Below the pieces are notes generated by a model that was not told the DNA's origin, did not search any database, and was given only the letters and a program-made list of their open reading frames with translations. Source: Bradyrhizobium jicamae (GTDB lineage: Bacteria > Pseudomonadota > Alphaproteobacteria > Rhizobiales > Xanthobacteraceae). Taken from it: DNA of 64,000 nt. The position numbers were made by a program, and so were the translations under genes. Of this stretch, positions 9,015 to 18,400 are shown one piece after another. Location of the stretch: contig NZ_JAFCJX010000001.1 in assembly GCF_018130695.1 (NCBI RefSeq), positions 310,001 to 374,000 on the forward strand, read 5' to 3'. Each line of letters opens with the position of its first letter. The first letter of the stretch is position 1.

Positions 9015-10244
9015 TTACTTGTCCGGCGAGATCGGCATCTGGACGTCGCCCGTGATGTGCTTCACCGGACCTGCCGACGACGGCATCACGTCGAAGTCGA
9101 ATATCTCGGTCGGCAGCCACAGCGTGGCGCAGGCGTTGGGCACGTCGACGACGCCGGAGATGTGGCCCTGGCACGGCGCGGTGCCGAGGATCGAATAGGC
9201 CTGCGCGCCGGAGTAACCGAACTTCTTCAGATACTCGATCGCGTTCAGGCAGGCCTGACGATAGGCGATGTGGACGTCGAGGTAATGCTGCTTGCCGGCC
9301 TCGTCGACCGAGATGCCCTCGAAGATCAGATAGTCCTTGTAGTTCGGGGTGATCGGCGACGGCTTGAACACGGGATTCTTGATGCCGTATTTGGCGACGC
9401 CGTCCTTGATGATGTCGACCTTGAGATGCAGCCAGCCGGCCATCTCGATCGCGCCGCAGAAGGTGATCTCGCCGTCGCCCTGGCTGAAATGCAGGTCGCC
9501 CATCGAGAGGCCGCCGCCCGGCACATAGACCGGGAAATAGATCTTCGAGCCGCGCGACAGATCCTTGATGTCGCAGTTGCCGCCATGCTCGCGCGGCGGC
9601 ACCGTGCGGGCGCCCTCGAGACCGATCTTGGCCTTGACGTCACCCTTGGCCTGGCCGGCATGCGCGGTCGGCGCGAACGGCGGATTGGCAAGGCCCGGCA
9701 CCCGGGTCGGGTTGGTTGCGATCAGCTCGGCTTCGCGCGCATTCCAGGCCGCGAGCATCTTGGCATCGGGCAGACAGCCGATCAGGCCGGGATGGATCAG
9801 GCCGGCAAAATTGACGCCGGGCACGTGACGCGACGAGGTGTAGAGGCCCTTGATGTCCCAGATCGACTTCTGCGCCAGCGGGAAATGATCGGTCAGGAAG
9901 CCGCCACCGTTCTGCTTGGAGAAGAAGCCGTTGAAGCCCCACAGGCTCTCCTTCAAGGGACCGACGTCGAGCAGGTCGACCACGAGCAAGTCGCCGGGCT
10001 CGGCGCCTTTGACGCCGATCGGGCCGGACAGGAAGTGCACGATCGACAGGTCGATGTCGCGCACGTCATCCGCGGAATCGTTGTTCTTGATGAAGCCGCC
10101 GGTCCAGTCGACGGTCTCGATGATGAAGTCGTCGCCGGGGCTGACCCACTCGACGATCGGAACCTCCGGATGCCAGCGGTTGTGGATCTTGTCGTTCTCA
10201 TAGGCGGACTTGCTGAGGTCGACCTTGATCAGTGTATCAGGCAT
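9015..10244 (-). CDS. fmdA: Formamidase
   Basis: A 409-residue member of the FmdA_AmdA acetamidase/formamidase family, unrelated to the nitrilase fold of AmiE. It hydrolyses formamide to formate and ammonia. The full family length and signature regions (PGDDFIIETVDWTGGFIKN, GGNCDIKDLSRGSKIYFPV, MGDLHFSQGDGE) are present; the latter two carry the likely metal and active-site residues. It lies directly downstream of urtE, so uptake and hydrolysis are co-expressed. Confidence 0.96.
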   Translation of the reverse strand: MPDTLIKVDLSKSAYENDKIHNRWHPEVPIVEWVSPGDDFIIETVDWTGGFIKNNDSADDVRDIDLSIVHFLSGPIGVKGAEPGDLLVVDLLDVGPLKESLWGFNGFFSKQNGGGFLTDHFPLAQKSIWDIKGLYTSSRHVPGVNFAGLIHPGLIGCLPDAKMLAAWNAREAELIATNPTRVPGLANPPFAPTAHAGQAKGDVKAKIGLEGARTVPPREHGGNCDIKDLSRGSKIYFPVYVPGGGLSMGDLHFSQGDGEITFCGAIEMAGWLHLKVDIIKDGVAKYGIKNPVFKPSPITPNYKDYLIFEGISVDEAGKQHYLDVHIAYRQACLNAIEYLKKFGYSGAQAYSILGTAPCQGHISGVVDVPNACATLWLPTEIFDFDVMPSSAGPVKHITGDVQMPISPDK

Positions 10245-10268
10245 CGCGATGCTCCCCTTGGTTACTGG

Positions 10269-10958
10269 TTAAACGGACAGGAATTTCGAGATCTGCGCGG
10301 CATCGACGCTGTCGCGCGGATCGTCACGGACGATCTCGCCGTTCTCGATGACGAGCACGCGGTCGGCAATGTCGAGCGCAAAGCTCAAGACCTGCTCGGA
10401 GACGACGATCGAGAGCCCCCGCTCGTCGCGGATGCGCTTCAAGGTGCGCGCCATCTCCTTGATGATCGACGGCTGGATGCCCTCGGTCGGCTCATCCAGC
10501 AGCAGCACCTTCGGCTTGGTCGCGAGCGCGCGCGCGATCGCGAGCTGCTGCTGTTGGCCACCGGAGAGATTGCCGCCGCGGCGGCCCTTCATCTCCAGCA
10601 GCACCGGAAACAGCTCATAGATATCCTCAGGCACTTCCGAGCCACCGGAGACGACGAGGCCGGTCTCGATGTTCTCCTTCACCGTCATGGTCGAGAAGAT
10701 CATGCGCCCCTGTGGCACATAGGCGAGCCCCTTGGCGACCCGGTCGTAGCTCGGCAGCGAACCGAGCTCGGAGCCGTCCATGGTCACCTTGCCGCTCTTG
10801 GTCGGCACGATCCCCATCAGCGACTTCATCAGCGTGGTCTTGCCCATGCCGTTGCGGCCCATGATCGCGACGATCTCGTTGGGCGCGACCGAGACGTTGA
10901 GGCCGTGCAGCACCTCGCTCTGGCCGTAGGCGACGTGAAGATCAGAGATTGCCAGCAT
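10269..10958 (-). CDS. urtE: Urea/short-chain amide ABC transporter ATPase UrtE
   Basis: A 229-residue ATPase of the branched-chain-amino-acid/urea (HAAT) ABC family. Walker A is GRNGMGKTTL, the signature is NLSGGQQQQLAIARAL, and Walker B is VLLLDEPTEG. It is the second of two ATPases, as usual in Urt systems, and forms a heterodimer with UrtD under the UrtB/UrtC channel. The context beside formamidase and amidase points to urea plus short amides, as in the FmdDEF system, rather than amino acids. Confidence 0.95.
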   Translation of the reverse strand: MLAISDLHVAYGQSEVLHGLNVSVAPNEIVAIMGRNGMGKTTLMKSLMGIVPTKSGKVTMDGSELGSLPSYDRVAKGLAYVPQGRMIFSTMTVKENIETGLVVSGGSEVPEDIYELFPVLLEMKGRRGGNLSGGQQQQLAIARALATKPKVLLLDEPTEGIQPSIIKEMARTLKRIRDERGLSIVVSEQVLSFALDIADRVLVIENGEIVRDDPRDSVDAAQISKFLSV

Positions 10959-10967
10959 GCGATACTC

Positions 10968-11723
10968 CTAGTGTCCGAGGTAAACTTCGATCACTTTCGG
11001 ATCGTTCTTCACCTTCTCCATCGTGCCCTCCGAGAGGATCTGGCCCTGGTGCAGCACCGTGACCTTGTGGGCGATGTCCTCGACGAACTTCATGTCGTGC
11101 TCGATCACCAGCACCGAGCGGTCCTTGATGATGCGGTTGAGCAGCTCGGCGGTCTTGGCACGCTCGGACACGCTCATGCCGGCGACGGGTTCGTCGAGCA
11201 TCAGCAAATCCGGGTCCTGGATCAGCAGCATGCCGATCTCGAGCCACTGCTTCTGGCCGTGGCTGAGGAGCGCCGCGCTCATGTTGAGGCGATCTTTCAG
11301 GAAGATCATCTCAGCGACCTCGTGAACACGGTCGCGCACGGCGGCGTCACGGGTGAACGTCAGCGCGCCGAACACGGTGCGGCCGCGTGGATAGGAGATC
11401 TCCAGATTCTCGAACACCGTGAGGTCGTCATAGATCGACGGCGTCTGGAACTTGCGACCGACTCCGGCCTTGACGATCTGGTTCTCCTTCAGCTTGGTCA
11501 GGTCCTTGCCGCGGAATTCGATCGAGCCTGATGTCGCCTTGGTCTTGCCGCAGATCAGGTCAAGCACGGTGGTCTTGCCGGCGCCGTTCGGACCGATGAT
11601 GACGCGGATCTCGTTCTCCTCGACATAGAAGGAGAGATCGTTGACCGCCTTGAAGCCGTCGAAGGAGACGGTGAGACCTTCGACCGAGAGCAGGAAGGGT
11701 TTTGGCTGTTGACCGATGAGCAT
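10968..11723 (-). CDS. urtD: Urea/short-chain amide ABC transporter ATPase UrtD
   Basis: A 251-residue ABC ATPase with Walker A GPNGAGKTTVLDLI, Walker B DLLMLDEPVAGM and the conserved IEHDM segment. The signature motif appears as LLSHGQKQWLEIGMLL, the LSHGQ form characteristic of UrtD and a useful marker against LivG. It is separated from urtE by nine bases and belongs to the same operon. Confidence 0.95.
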   Translation of the reverse strand: MLIGQQPKPFLLSVEGLTVSFDGFKAVNDLSFYVEENEIRVIIGPNGAGKTTVLDLICGKTKATSGSIEFRGKDLTKLKENQIVKAGVGRKFQTPSIYDDLTVFENLEISYPRGRTVFGALTFTRDAAVRDRVHEVAEMIFLKDRLNMSAALLSHGQKQWLEIGMLLIQDPDLLMLDEPVAGMSVSERAKTAELLNRIIKDRSVLVIEHDMKFVEDIAHKVTVLHQGQILSEGTMEKVKNDPKVIEVYLGH

Positions 11724-11789
11724 GATCTATCTCCTCATTCCACCAGCGCGGCATCGGCAACGGGGTGACCAACAAGCATGATGTCCTCC

Positions 11790-12929
11790 TCACTCTGCCG
11801 GTGCGCCGTCGGCGACCGAGTTGTCGGTCCAGCCCGACTTCGGCTTCCGCGCGCCGATCAGTTTGCTGATCCGCGGCTGGATGTAGTCGCCCCAGATGCC
11901 GGCAAGGCCGTTCGGGAATGCGAGCACCACGGCGATGAACAGGCCGCCGAGGCCGAACAGCCAGAGCTCGGGGAACGACTCGGAGAGGCTGGTCTTGGCG
12001 AAGTTGACGAGGATCGTTCCGTAGACCGCGCCCAGGATCGACAGCCGGCCGCCGACCGCGGTGTAGATCACCATCTCGATCGAGGGCACGATGCCGACAA
12101 AGGACGGCGACATGAAGCCGACGTTCAGCGCGAACATGGCGCCGCCGATCGCGGCAAACACCGCTGCGATGCAGAAGGCGAAGATCTTGAAATTGGCGAC
12201 GCTGTAGCCGGAGAACCTGACACGATCCTCCTGGTCGCGCATTGCCACCAGGATGCGACCGAGCTTCGAGTGGCGAACGAACTGCGCGATGAAGATGCAG
12301 GCGAACAGCAGACCCACCTCGAAGAAGTAGAGCACGATCTTGGCGTGGTCGGGACGGATGTCCCAGCCCTTCAGCGTGCGCAGGTCGGTCATGCCGTTGA
12401 TGCCGCCGGTGTAGCCCTGCTGTCCGACGATCAGGATGGTCAGGATCGCGGCGACCGCCTGGGTGATGATCGCGAAATATGTGCCGCCGACGCGGCGCTT
12501 GAACATCGCGGCACCGATGATCAGGGCGAAGATGCCCGGCACCAGGATCACCGCGGCGATGGTGAAGGTCAGGCTGTGGAACGGCTTCCAGAAGAACGGC
12601 AGCGCGGTGATCTGGTTCCAGTCCATGAAATCAGGGATGCCCGGCGTCGACTGGATCTTGGTGTTCTCGACGCTCGATGCCTCGAGCTTGAGGAACATCG
12701 CCATGCAGTAACCGCCGAGGCCGAAGAACACGCCCTGCCCGAGGCTCAGGATGCCGCCATAGCCCCAGCAGATCACCAGCCCCAGCGCGACGAAGGCGTA
12801 GGTCAGATATTTGGCGACTAGGTTGAGGCGGAAGACGTCGAGACAGAGCGGCAGCACCACCACCAGCAAGGCGGCGAGCACCAGGATGCCGATCAACTCC
12901 GAACGCGTGGCAAAACGACTGTCGTTCAT
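11790..12929 (-). CDS. urtC: Urea/short-chain amide ABC transporter permease UrtC
   Basis: A 379-residue polytopic inner-membrane protein of the LivM/UrtC family with about nine hydrophobic segments and the ABC-facing loop RILVAMRDQEDRVRFSGYSVANFK. The start MNDSRFATRSELIG at 12929 gives the usual length; the open frame extends further upstream only because of GC bias. It forms the channel with UrtB. Confidence 0.94.
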   Translation of the reverse strand: MNDSRFATRSELIGILVLAALLVVVLPLCLDVFRLNLVAKYLTYAFVALGLVICWGYGGILSLGQGVFFGLGGYCMAMFLKLEASSVENTKIQSTPGIPDFMDWNQITALPFFWKPFHSLTFTIAAVILVPGIFALIIGAAMFKRRVGGTYFAIITQAVAAILTILIVGQQGYTGGINGMTDLRTLKGWDIRPDHAKIVLYFFEVGLLFACIFIAQFVRHSKLGRILVAMRDQEDRVRFSGYSVANFKIFAFCIAAVFAAIGGAMFALNVGFMSPSFVGIVPSIEMVIYTAVGGRLSILGAVYGTILVNFAKTSLSESFPELWLFGLGGLFIAVVLAFPNGLAGIWGDYIQPRISKLIGARKPKSGWTDNSVADGAPAE

Positions 12930-12952
12930 GGGTTCAGCCCCCTGCACTTTCG

Positions 12953-13879
12953 TTATTTGCGGACCTTGAGGGCGAACAGACCCTGCGGCCGCAGCATCAG
13001 AATTCCGACCACGGCGAGCAGCGTCATCACCTTCGCCATCGAGCCCGACGTGAAGAATTCGAGCGTCGACTGGGTCTGCGAGATCGAGAAGGCGGAGGCG
13101 ATGGTGCCGAGCAGGCTGGCGGCGCCGCCGAACACGACGACCAGGAAGGTGTCGACGATGTAGAGCTGGCCCGACGTCGGCCCCGTTGAGCCGATCATGG
13201 TGAAGGCTGATCCGGCGACGCCTGCGATGCCGCAGCCGAGCGCGAAAGTGTAGCGGTCGACCTTCGCGGTGTTGATGCCGACGGCGCCCGCCATGATGCG
13301 GTTCTGCACGACGGCGCGGACCTGGCGGCCCCAGCGCGATTTGTACATGATGTAGGCGACCGCGATCGTGATCAGCACCGTCAGGCCCATCACGAACACG
13401 CCGTTGATCGGCACCTCGATGGAGTCGGTGACGTGCAGAGAGCCCAGCATCCACTGCGGCAGCTCGACGCCGACCTCACGCGCGCCGAAGATCGAGCGGT
13501 AGGCCTGCTGCAACATCAGGCTGAGGCCCCAGGTCGCGAGCAGCGTGTCGAGCGGCCGCTTGTAGAGGTGCCGGATCAGCACCCATTCCACCAGCATTCC
13601 CAGCGCACCGGAGGCGAAGAAAGCCAATATCATCGCGAGGAAGAAGTAGCCGCTGAACAGGCTCGGCAGATAGGACTGGAAGAAACTCGACGTCATCCAG
13701 GTGACATAGGCGCCCAGGATCATGAATTCGCCGTGTGCCATGTTGATGACGCCCATCTGGCCGAAGATGATCGCAAGGCCGAGCGCCATCAGCACGTAGA
13801 CGGAGAACAGGATCAGGCCGGCAAAGCCCTGCATGACGAAGATGGAGCCGAGGTCGCCAATCGAATAGTCGCCGAACAT
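12953..13879 (-). CDS. urtB: Urea/short-chain amide ABC transporter permease UrtB
   Basis: A 308-residue LivH/UrtB-type membrane permease with eight or more hydrophobic helices and the motif ALGLAIIFGQMGVINMAHGEFMIL near the N-terminus. The loop RAVVQNRIMAGAVGINT is the expected ATPase-contact region. It lacks the long N-terminal periplasmic extension of some UrtB proteins. It follows urtA across a hairpin-containing gap. Confidence 0.94.
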   Translation of the reverse strand: MFGDYSIGDLGSIFVMQGFAGLILFSVYVLMALGLAIIFGQMGVINMAHGEFMILGAYVTWMTSSFFQSYLPSLFSGYFFLAMILAFFASGALGMLVEWVLIRHLYKRPLDTLLATWGLSLMLQQAYRSIFGAREVGVELPQWMLGSLHVTDSIEVPINGVFVMGLTVLITIAVAYIMYKSRWGRQVRAVVQNRIMAGAVGINTAKVDRYTFALGCGIAGVAGSAFTMIGSTGPTSGQLYIVDTFLVVVFGGAASLLGTIASAFSISQTQSTLEFFTSGSMAKVMTLLAVVGILMLRPQGLFALKVRK

Positions 13880-13895
13880 CTGAGGGTTCTCCGCC

Positions 13896-13956
13896 GGGAC
13901 AGCGTCCCGCGTCCGAGGGACAGGGTCCCGCGTCGCGAGTGGTGTCGCGACGCGGG
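13896..13956 (-). repeat. Tandem inverted repeats between urtA and urtB
   Basis: Two 18-bp near-identical direct repeats (13896-13913 and 13917-13934) each hold a GGGAC-N3-GTCCC hairpin. They run into a perfect 12-bp stem, CCCGCGTCGCGA (13927-13938) with TCGCGACGCGGG (13945-13956) around a 6-base loop. No T-run follows on the minus strand. Such a structure after a binding-protein gene usually stabilises the upstream mRNA, so that UrtA outnumbers the membrane subunits. Confidence 0.65.
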
Positions 13957-14022
13957 GTCGTGAGACGCGGATTGACGGTCCGCGCCAGGGAGCTGTTGCT
14001 CGGGGGCGAGATCGCGGAGGGC

Positions 14023-15282
14023 TTACTGATAGCCCTTCGGGAACGGATCGGGCTCGACCAGGTCAGCCGTCTCGTAGATCAGCTCGAACTGGCCATCGAG
14101 CTTGGCGCGGCCGACGCGGGTCTTCGACCAGAGGTGATGGTTCTCGTGGATGCGCACGTAACCTTCCGGCGCCCCCTTGAACTCGACGCCGGGCGACGCC
14201 GCCGCGATCTTGTCGACGTCGAAGGAGCCGGCCTTCTCGACCGTCAACTTCCACAGCCACGGGCCGAGATAGGCAGCCTGCGTCACGTCGCCGATCACGG
14301 TCTTCTCGCCCCACATCTTCTTGAACGCGGGCACGAAGGTCTTGTTGTTCGGATTGTCGAGCGACTGGAAGTACTTCATGCAGGCATAGGCGCCCGCGAT
14401 GTTCTCGCCGCCGATGCCGTCGATCTCGTCTTCCGTCACCGAGATCGTCAGCAGCGCCTGCTTCGACAGGTCGACGCCCGCCGCCTTGAGCTGCTTATAG
14501 AAGGCGACGTTGGAGCCGCCGACCACGTCGGTGAAGATCACGTCGGGCTTGGTCAACTTGATCTTGTTGATCACCGAATTGAACTGGGTGCTACCGAGCG
14601 CATAGTACTCTTCGCCGACGACCTTGCCCTTCAGCACGTTCTCGACGTGCTTGCGCGCGATCTTGTTCGAGGTGCGCGGCCAGATGTAATCCGAGCCGAC
14701 GAAGAAGAACGATTTGGCGCCCTTCTCCTTGGCGATCCAGTTCAGGCCGGCGAGGATCTGCTGGGTGGCTTCCTGGCCGGTGTAGATGACGTTCTTGGAC
14801 TGCTCGAGGCCTTCATAGAAGGTCGGGTAGTAGAGCATGCCGTTGTACTGCTCGACGACCGGCAGCACGGCCTTGCGCGAGGCTGAGGTCCAGCAGCCCA
14901 TGATCGCCGCGACCTTGTCGTTGACCAGCAGCTTCTTGGCCTTTTCAGCAAATGTCGGCCAGTCGCTGGCGCCGTCTTCCTGGATGACCTTGATCTTGCG
15001 GCCGAGCACGCCGCCCATGGCGTTGATCTGCTCGATCGCGAGCTTCTCGGCTTCAATCGAGCCGGTCTCCGAGATCGCCATCGTGCCGGTCGCCGAGTGC
15101 AAGATGCCGACGGTGACTTCAGTATCCGTTACCGCGAGACCGGTTGTGTTGATCGCGGAAGTTGCCGGCGTCTGCGCAAAAGACGCGCGCGGCAGCATGG
15201 TCATGGCGGGAATGGCCGCCATTCCCATCAGCAGCTTGCGGCGGAATGCCGACTGCAGGCCCTTGTTCGTTTCGTCTGACAT
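14023..15282 (-). CDS. urtA: Urea/short-chain amide ABC transporter substrate-binding protein UrtA
   Basis: A 419-residue periplasmic binding protein of the Peripla_BP_6/UrtA family. The N-terminal FRRKLLMGMAAIPAMTMLPRASFAQ looks like a twin-arginine or long Sec signal peptide. The mature part has family features such as VGILHSATGTMAISETG and IQEDGASDWPTFAEKAKKLL. The ATG at 15282 follows GGGGTG; a GTG two codons upstream is possible. It is the first gene of the operon and divergent from the permease-kinase gene. Confidence 0.95.
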   Translation of the reverse strand: MSDETNKGLQSAFRRKLLMGMAAIPAMTMLPRASFAQTPATSAINTTGLAVTDTEVTVGILHSATGTMAISETGSIEAEKLAIEQINAMGGVLGRKIKVIQEDGASDWPTFAEKAKKLLVNDKVAAIMGCWTSASRKAVLPVVEQYNGMLYYPTFYEGLEQSKNVIYTGQEATQQILAGLNWIAKEKGAKSFFFVGSDYIWPRTSNKIARKHVENVLKGKVVGEEYYALGSTQFNSVINKIKLTKPDVIFTDVVGGSNVAFYKQLKAAGVDLSKQALLTISVTEDEIDGIGGENIAGAYACMKYFQSLDNPNNKTFVPAFKKMWGEKTVIGDVTQAAYLGPWLWKLTVEKAGSFDVDKIAAASPGVEFKGAPEGYVRIHENHHLWSKTRVGRAKLDGQFELIYETADLVEPDPFPKGYQ

Positions 15283-15338
15283 GAGCACCCCATTGGTTCG
15301 AGAACGCGCTTATTGGTGAGGCGAGGATTGCTCAGAAT

Positions 15339-15351
15339 TGTGCACTGCACA
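15339..15351. promoter_or_regulatory. Palindromic candidate activator site TGTGCACTGCACA
   Basis: A perfect 6-1-6 inverted repeat between the divergent urtA and permease-kinase genes, with a further TGCACC half-site at 15373. It lies about 80 bp before the expected sigma-54 transcription start, the range used by enhancer-binding proteins such as NtrC, whose half-site is TGCACC-like. Assignment to NtrC or to the local response regulator is inference. Confidence 0.4.
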
Positions 15352-15399
15352 GATACGTGGGATTGCGTATACTGCACCGCAAAATGACGACGTAGGTTT

Positions 15400-15415
15400 T
15401 GGTACGGGGTTTGCT
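15400..15415 (+). promoter_or_regulatory. Sigma-54 (-24/-12) promoter
   Basis: TGGTACGGGGTTTGCT matches the sigma-54 consensus TGGCACG-N4-TTGCW with one change and the exact 10-base spacing between GG and GC. Transcription would start near 15426, thirty bases before the GTG start at 15456. Sigma-54 control fits a nitrogen-scavenging signalling gene. Confidence 0.7.
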
Positions 15416-15455
15416 GGCGATCAACGCAAAGCAAATCGGGCAGGAGTTGAAGGAC

Positions 15456-18400
15456 GTGGCAGGGCGGCAGCGGATAGACCGCGTCAGGCGCCAGTACAAT
15501 CAATGGGTCGCCAACCAGACGCTGGAAGACTACGCGCTGCGCTTCACCGCCAAGAGCGCGCGGCGCTGGTCCGCCGCCCGCGTCGCCAATACCGCACTCG
15601 GGGCGATCTCCTTCCTCGCGCTGGAGGCGATCGGCGGCACCATCACGCTGAACTACGGCGCGAGCAACGCGACCGCAGCGATCCTGGTCGTCAGCGTCAT
15701 CATCTTCCTGTGCGGCCTGCCGATCGCCTATTATGCCGCAAAATGCGGCATCGACATCGACCTGCTGACCCGCGGTGCCGGCTTCGGCTATATCGGCTCG
15801 ACCATCACCTCACTGATCTACGCGTCCTTCACTTTCATCTTCTTCGCATTCGAAGCGGTGATCCTGGCCGCCGCGCTGGAGATGTGCTTCGGCATCCCCC
15901 GCCCGCTCGGCTATCTCATCAGCGCCATCGTCATCATCCCGCTGGTCACCTACGGCATCACGCTGATCAGCCGCTTCCAGCTGTGGACGCAACCGCTGTG
16001 GGTCGTCCTGCATCTGCTCCCGTTCGTGGCGATCGCCTGGGCCAATCCGCATTCGTTCACGGAGTGGCGGAAATTCGCCGGCGAGCATGGCGACACCAGC
16101 GGCCATCTCGACCTGCTGCTGTTCGGCACCGCCGCCTCGGTGGTGTTCTCATTGGTGGCGCAGATCGGCGAACAGGTCGACTTCCTGCGCTTCCTGCCAC
16201 GCGACCGTCGCACGTCGAAGACCTCGTGGTGGATCGCGCTGCTCTGCGCCGGTCCGGGCTGGATCATCTTCGGCGCGCTCAAGCTCCTGGTCGGCTCCTT
16301 CCTCGCCTATTTCGCGCTGAGCCACGGCGTCGCGCTCGAACAGGCGGCCGAGCCCGCCAACATGTATCTCGAAGCATTCCGTTACGTGCTGTCGCAGCCT
16401 GATCTGGCGCTGGCGCTGACCGGCACCTTCGTCATCCTGTCGCAGGTCAAGATCAACGTCACCAACGCCTATGCCGGCTCGATCGCCTGGTCGAACTTCT
16501 TCTCGCGGCTGACCCACAGCCATCCCGGCCGCGTGGTCTGGCTGGTGTTCAACGTGATGGTGGCGCTGCTCTTGATGGAGATCGGCGTCTACAAGGCGCT
16601 GGAGCAGACGCTCGCGCTCTATTCCAACGTCGCGATCGCTTGGGTCGGCGCGCTGGTCGCCGATCTCGTCATCAACAAGCCGCTTGGCCTGCGCCCGCCG
16701 CAGATCGAGTTCAAGCGCGCGCATCTCTACGACATCAATCCGGTCGGCGTCGGTGCCATGACGATCGCGACCATCGTCTCGATCTCGGCGTTCTACGGAT
16801 TGTTCGGGCCGACCGCAAAAGCGCTGTCGGCCTTCGTCGCGCTCGCCGCGGCCTTCATCGCCGCGCCGCTGATCGCGTGGGCCACCGACGGAAAATACTA
16901 CATTGCCCGCAAGCCGAAACGAAGCTGGCAGAACGTCGAGGCGATCCAGTGCTGTATCTGCGAGCATTCGTTCGAGCCGGAGGACATGGCCTCCTGCCCG
17001 GCGTATGCCGGGCCGATCTGCTCGCTGTGCTGCTCGCTCGATGCCCGCTGCCACGATCTCTGCAAGCCGCATGCGCGGGCGGGCGCGCAGGTATCGGCGG
17101 CGCTTGGCAAGATGCTGCCCGAGACGATCCATGCTCGGATCAATTCGCAGTTCGGCCAGTATGTCGGCGTGTTCGCGGTGTCGGCCGGCCTGGTTGGGCT
17201 CGTGCTCGGGCTGATCTATCTGCAGACCTCGGCCACCGTGCACGCCGATGCGCTGTTGGCCGACGTGCTCTGGAAAGTCTTCTTCGCGCTGATCATCATC
17301 ATCGGCGTTGTCGCGTGGCTGTTCGTGCTGGCGCAGCAGAGCCGGCGCGCCGCAGAAGAAGAGACGCGGCGGCAGACCACGCTGCTGATCCAGGAGATCG
17401 ACGCACACAAGCGCACCGATGCCGAATTGCAGCGCGCCAAGGAAGTGGCCGAATCCGCCAACCTCGCCAAGAGCCGCTATGTCGTGGGCTTGAGCCACGA
17501 GCTGCGCTCGCCGCTGAACGCAATCTCCGGCTATGCGCAGTTGCTGGAGCAGGACAACAGCCTGCAGGCACGACCGCGTGATCAGGTCCGCGTGGTCCGT
17601 CGCAGCGCCGACCATCTCTCGGGCCTGATCGACGGCATTCTGGACATCTCAAAGATCGAGGCCGGGCGGCTCTACCTCTCCCGCGACGAGGTCCGTCTCA
17701 ATGATTTCCTCGATCAGCTCGTCGGTATGTTCCGCCTGCAAGCCGCGGCAAAGGGAATCGACTTCGTGTTCAAGCGGCCAGCGGTGCTGCCGGTCGTGGT
17801 CTATGCCGACGAGAAGCGGCTGCGGCAGATCCTGATCAATTTGCTGTCGAACGCGATCAAGTTCACGCAAGTAGGCAGCGTCAAATTCGTCGTGCATTAT
17901 CGCAGCCCGGTCGCCGAATTCGAGGTGGTCGATACCGGCCCCGGCATCCAGCCGGACGACCTCGAACGCATCTTCGCGCCTTTCGAGCGTGGTGCGCTCG
18001 GCGTCGCGCAGCCGCAGACCGGCACCGGTCTGGGACTGACCATCAGCCGCCTGCTCGCGGGCGTGATGGGCGGCGACATCAAGGTGACAAGCACGGTCGG
18101 CGCCGGCGCGACCTTCCGCGTGAAACTCCTGCTCTCCGAAGTGACAAACCCGCGGCGCGACGCGCCGGTGGAGGCGCCGGTCCACGGCTATCTCGGCCCG
18201 CGCAAGACGATCCTGATCACCGACGACGATCCGACCCATCGCGACCTCCTCCGCGAGGTGCTGGCGCCGCTCGGCTTCATCCTGCTCAGCGCACCGGATG
18301 GCCCTGGCTGCCTCGCGCTGGCGCAGCACTGCCGACCCGATCTGTTCCTGCTCGATATCTCCATGGCCGGCATGGACGGCTGGACGGTCGCAGAGACCTT

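Noticed and set aside
8976..11531. 851-codon open frame on the plus strand
   Set aside because: Opposite fmdA, urtE and urtD, all with intact family motifs. The antisense protein is Asp/Arg/Leu/His-rich, typical of a GC shadow.
13896..13956. CRISPR-like repeat-spacer reading of the urtA-urtB repeats
   Set aside because: Only two 18-bp repeats with a 3-bp gap and no Cas genes; they are hairpins. No CRISPR array was seen anywhere in the window.
15360..15390. Second sigma-54 promoter, minus strand, for urtA
   Set aside because: A GG-N10-GC spacing exists in GGTGCAGTATACGC, but the flanking bases do not fit TGGCACG/TTGCA.
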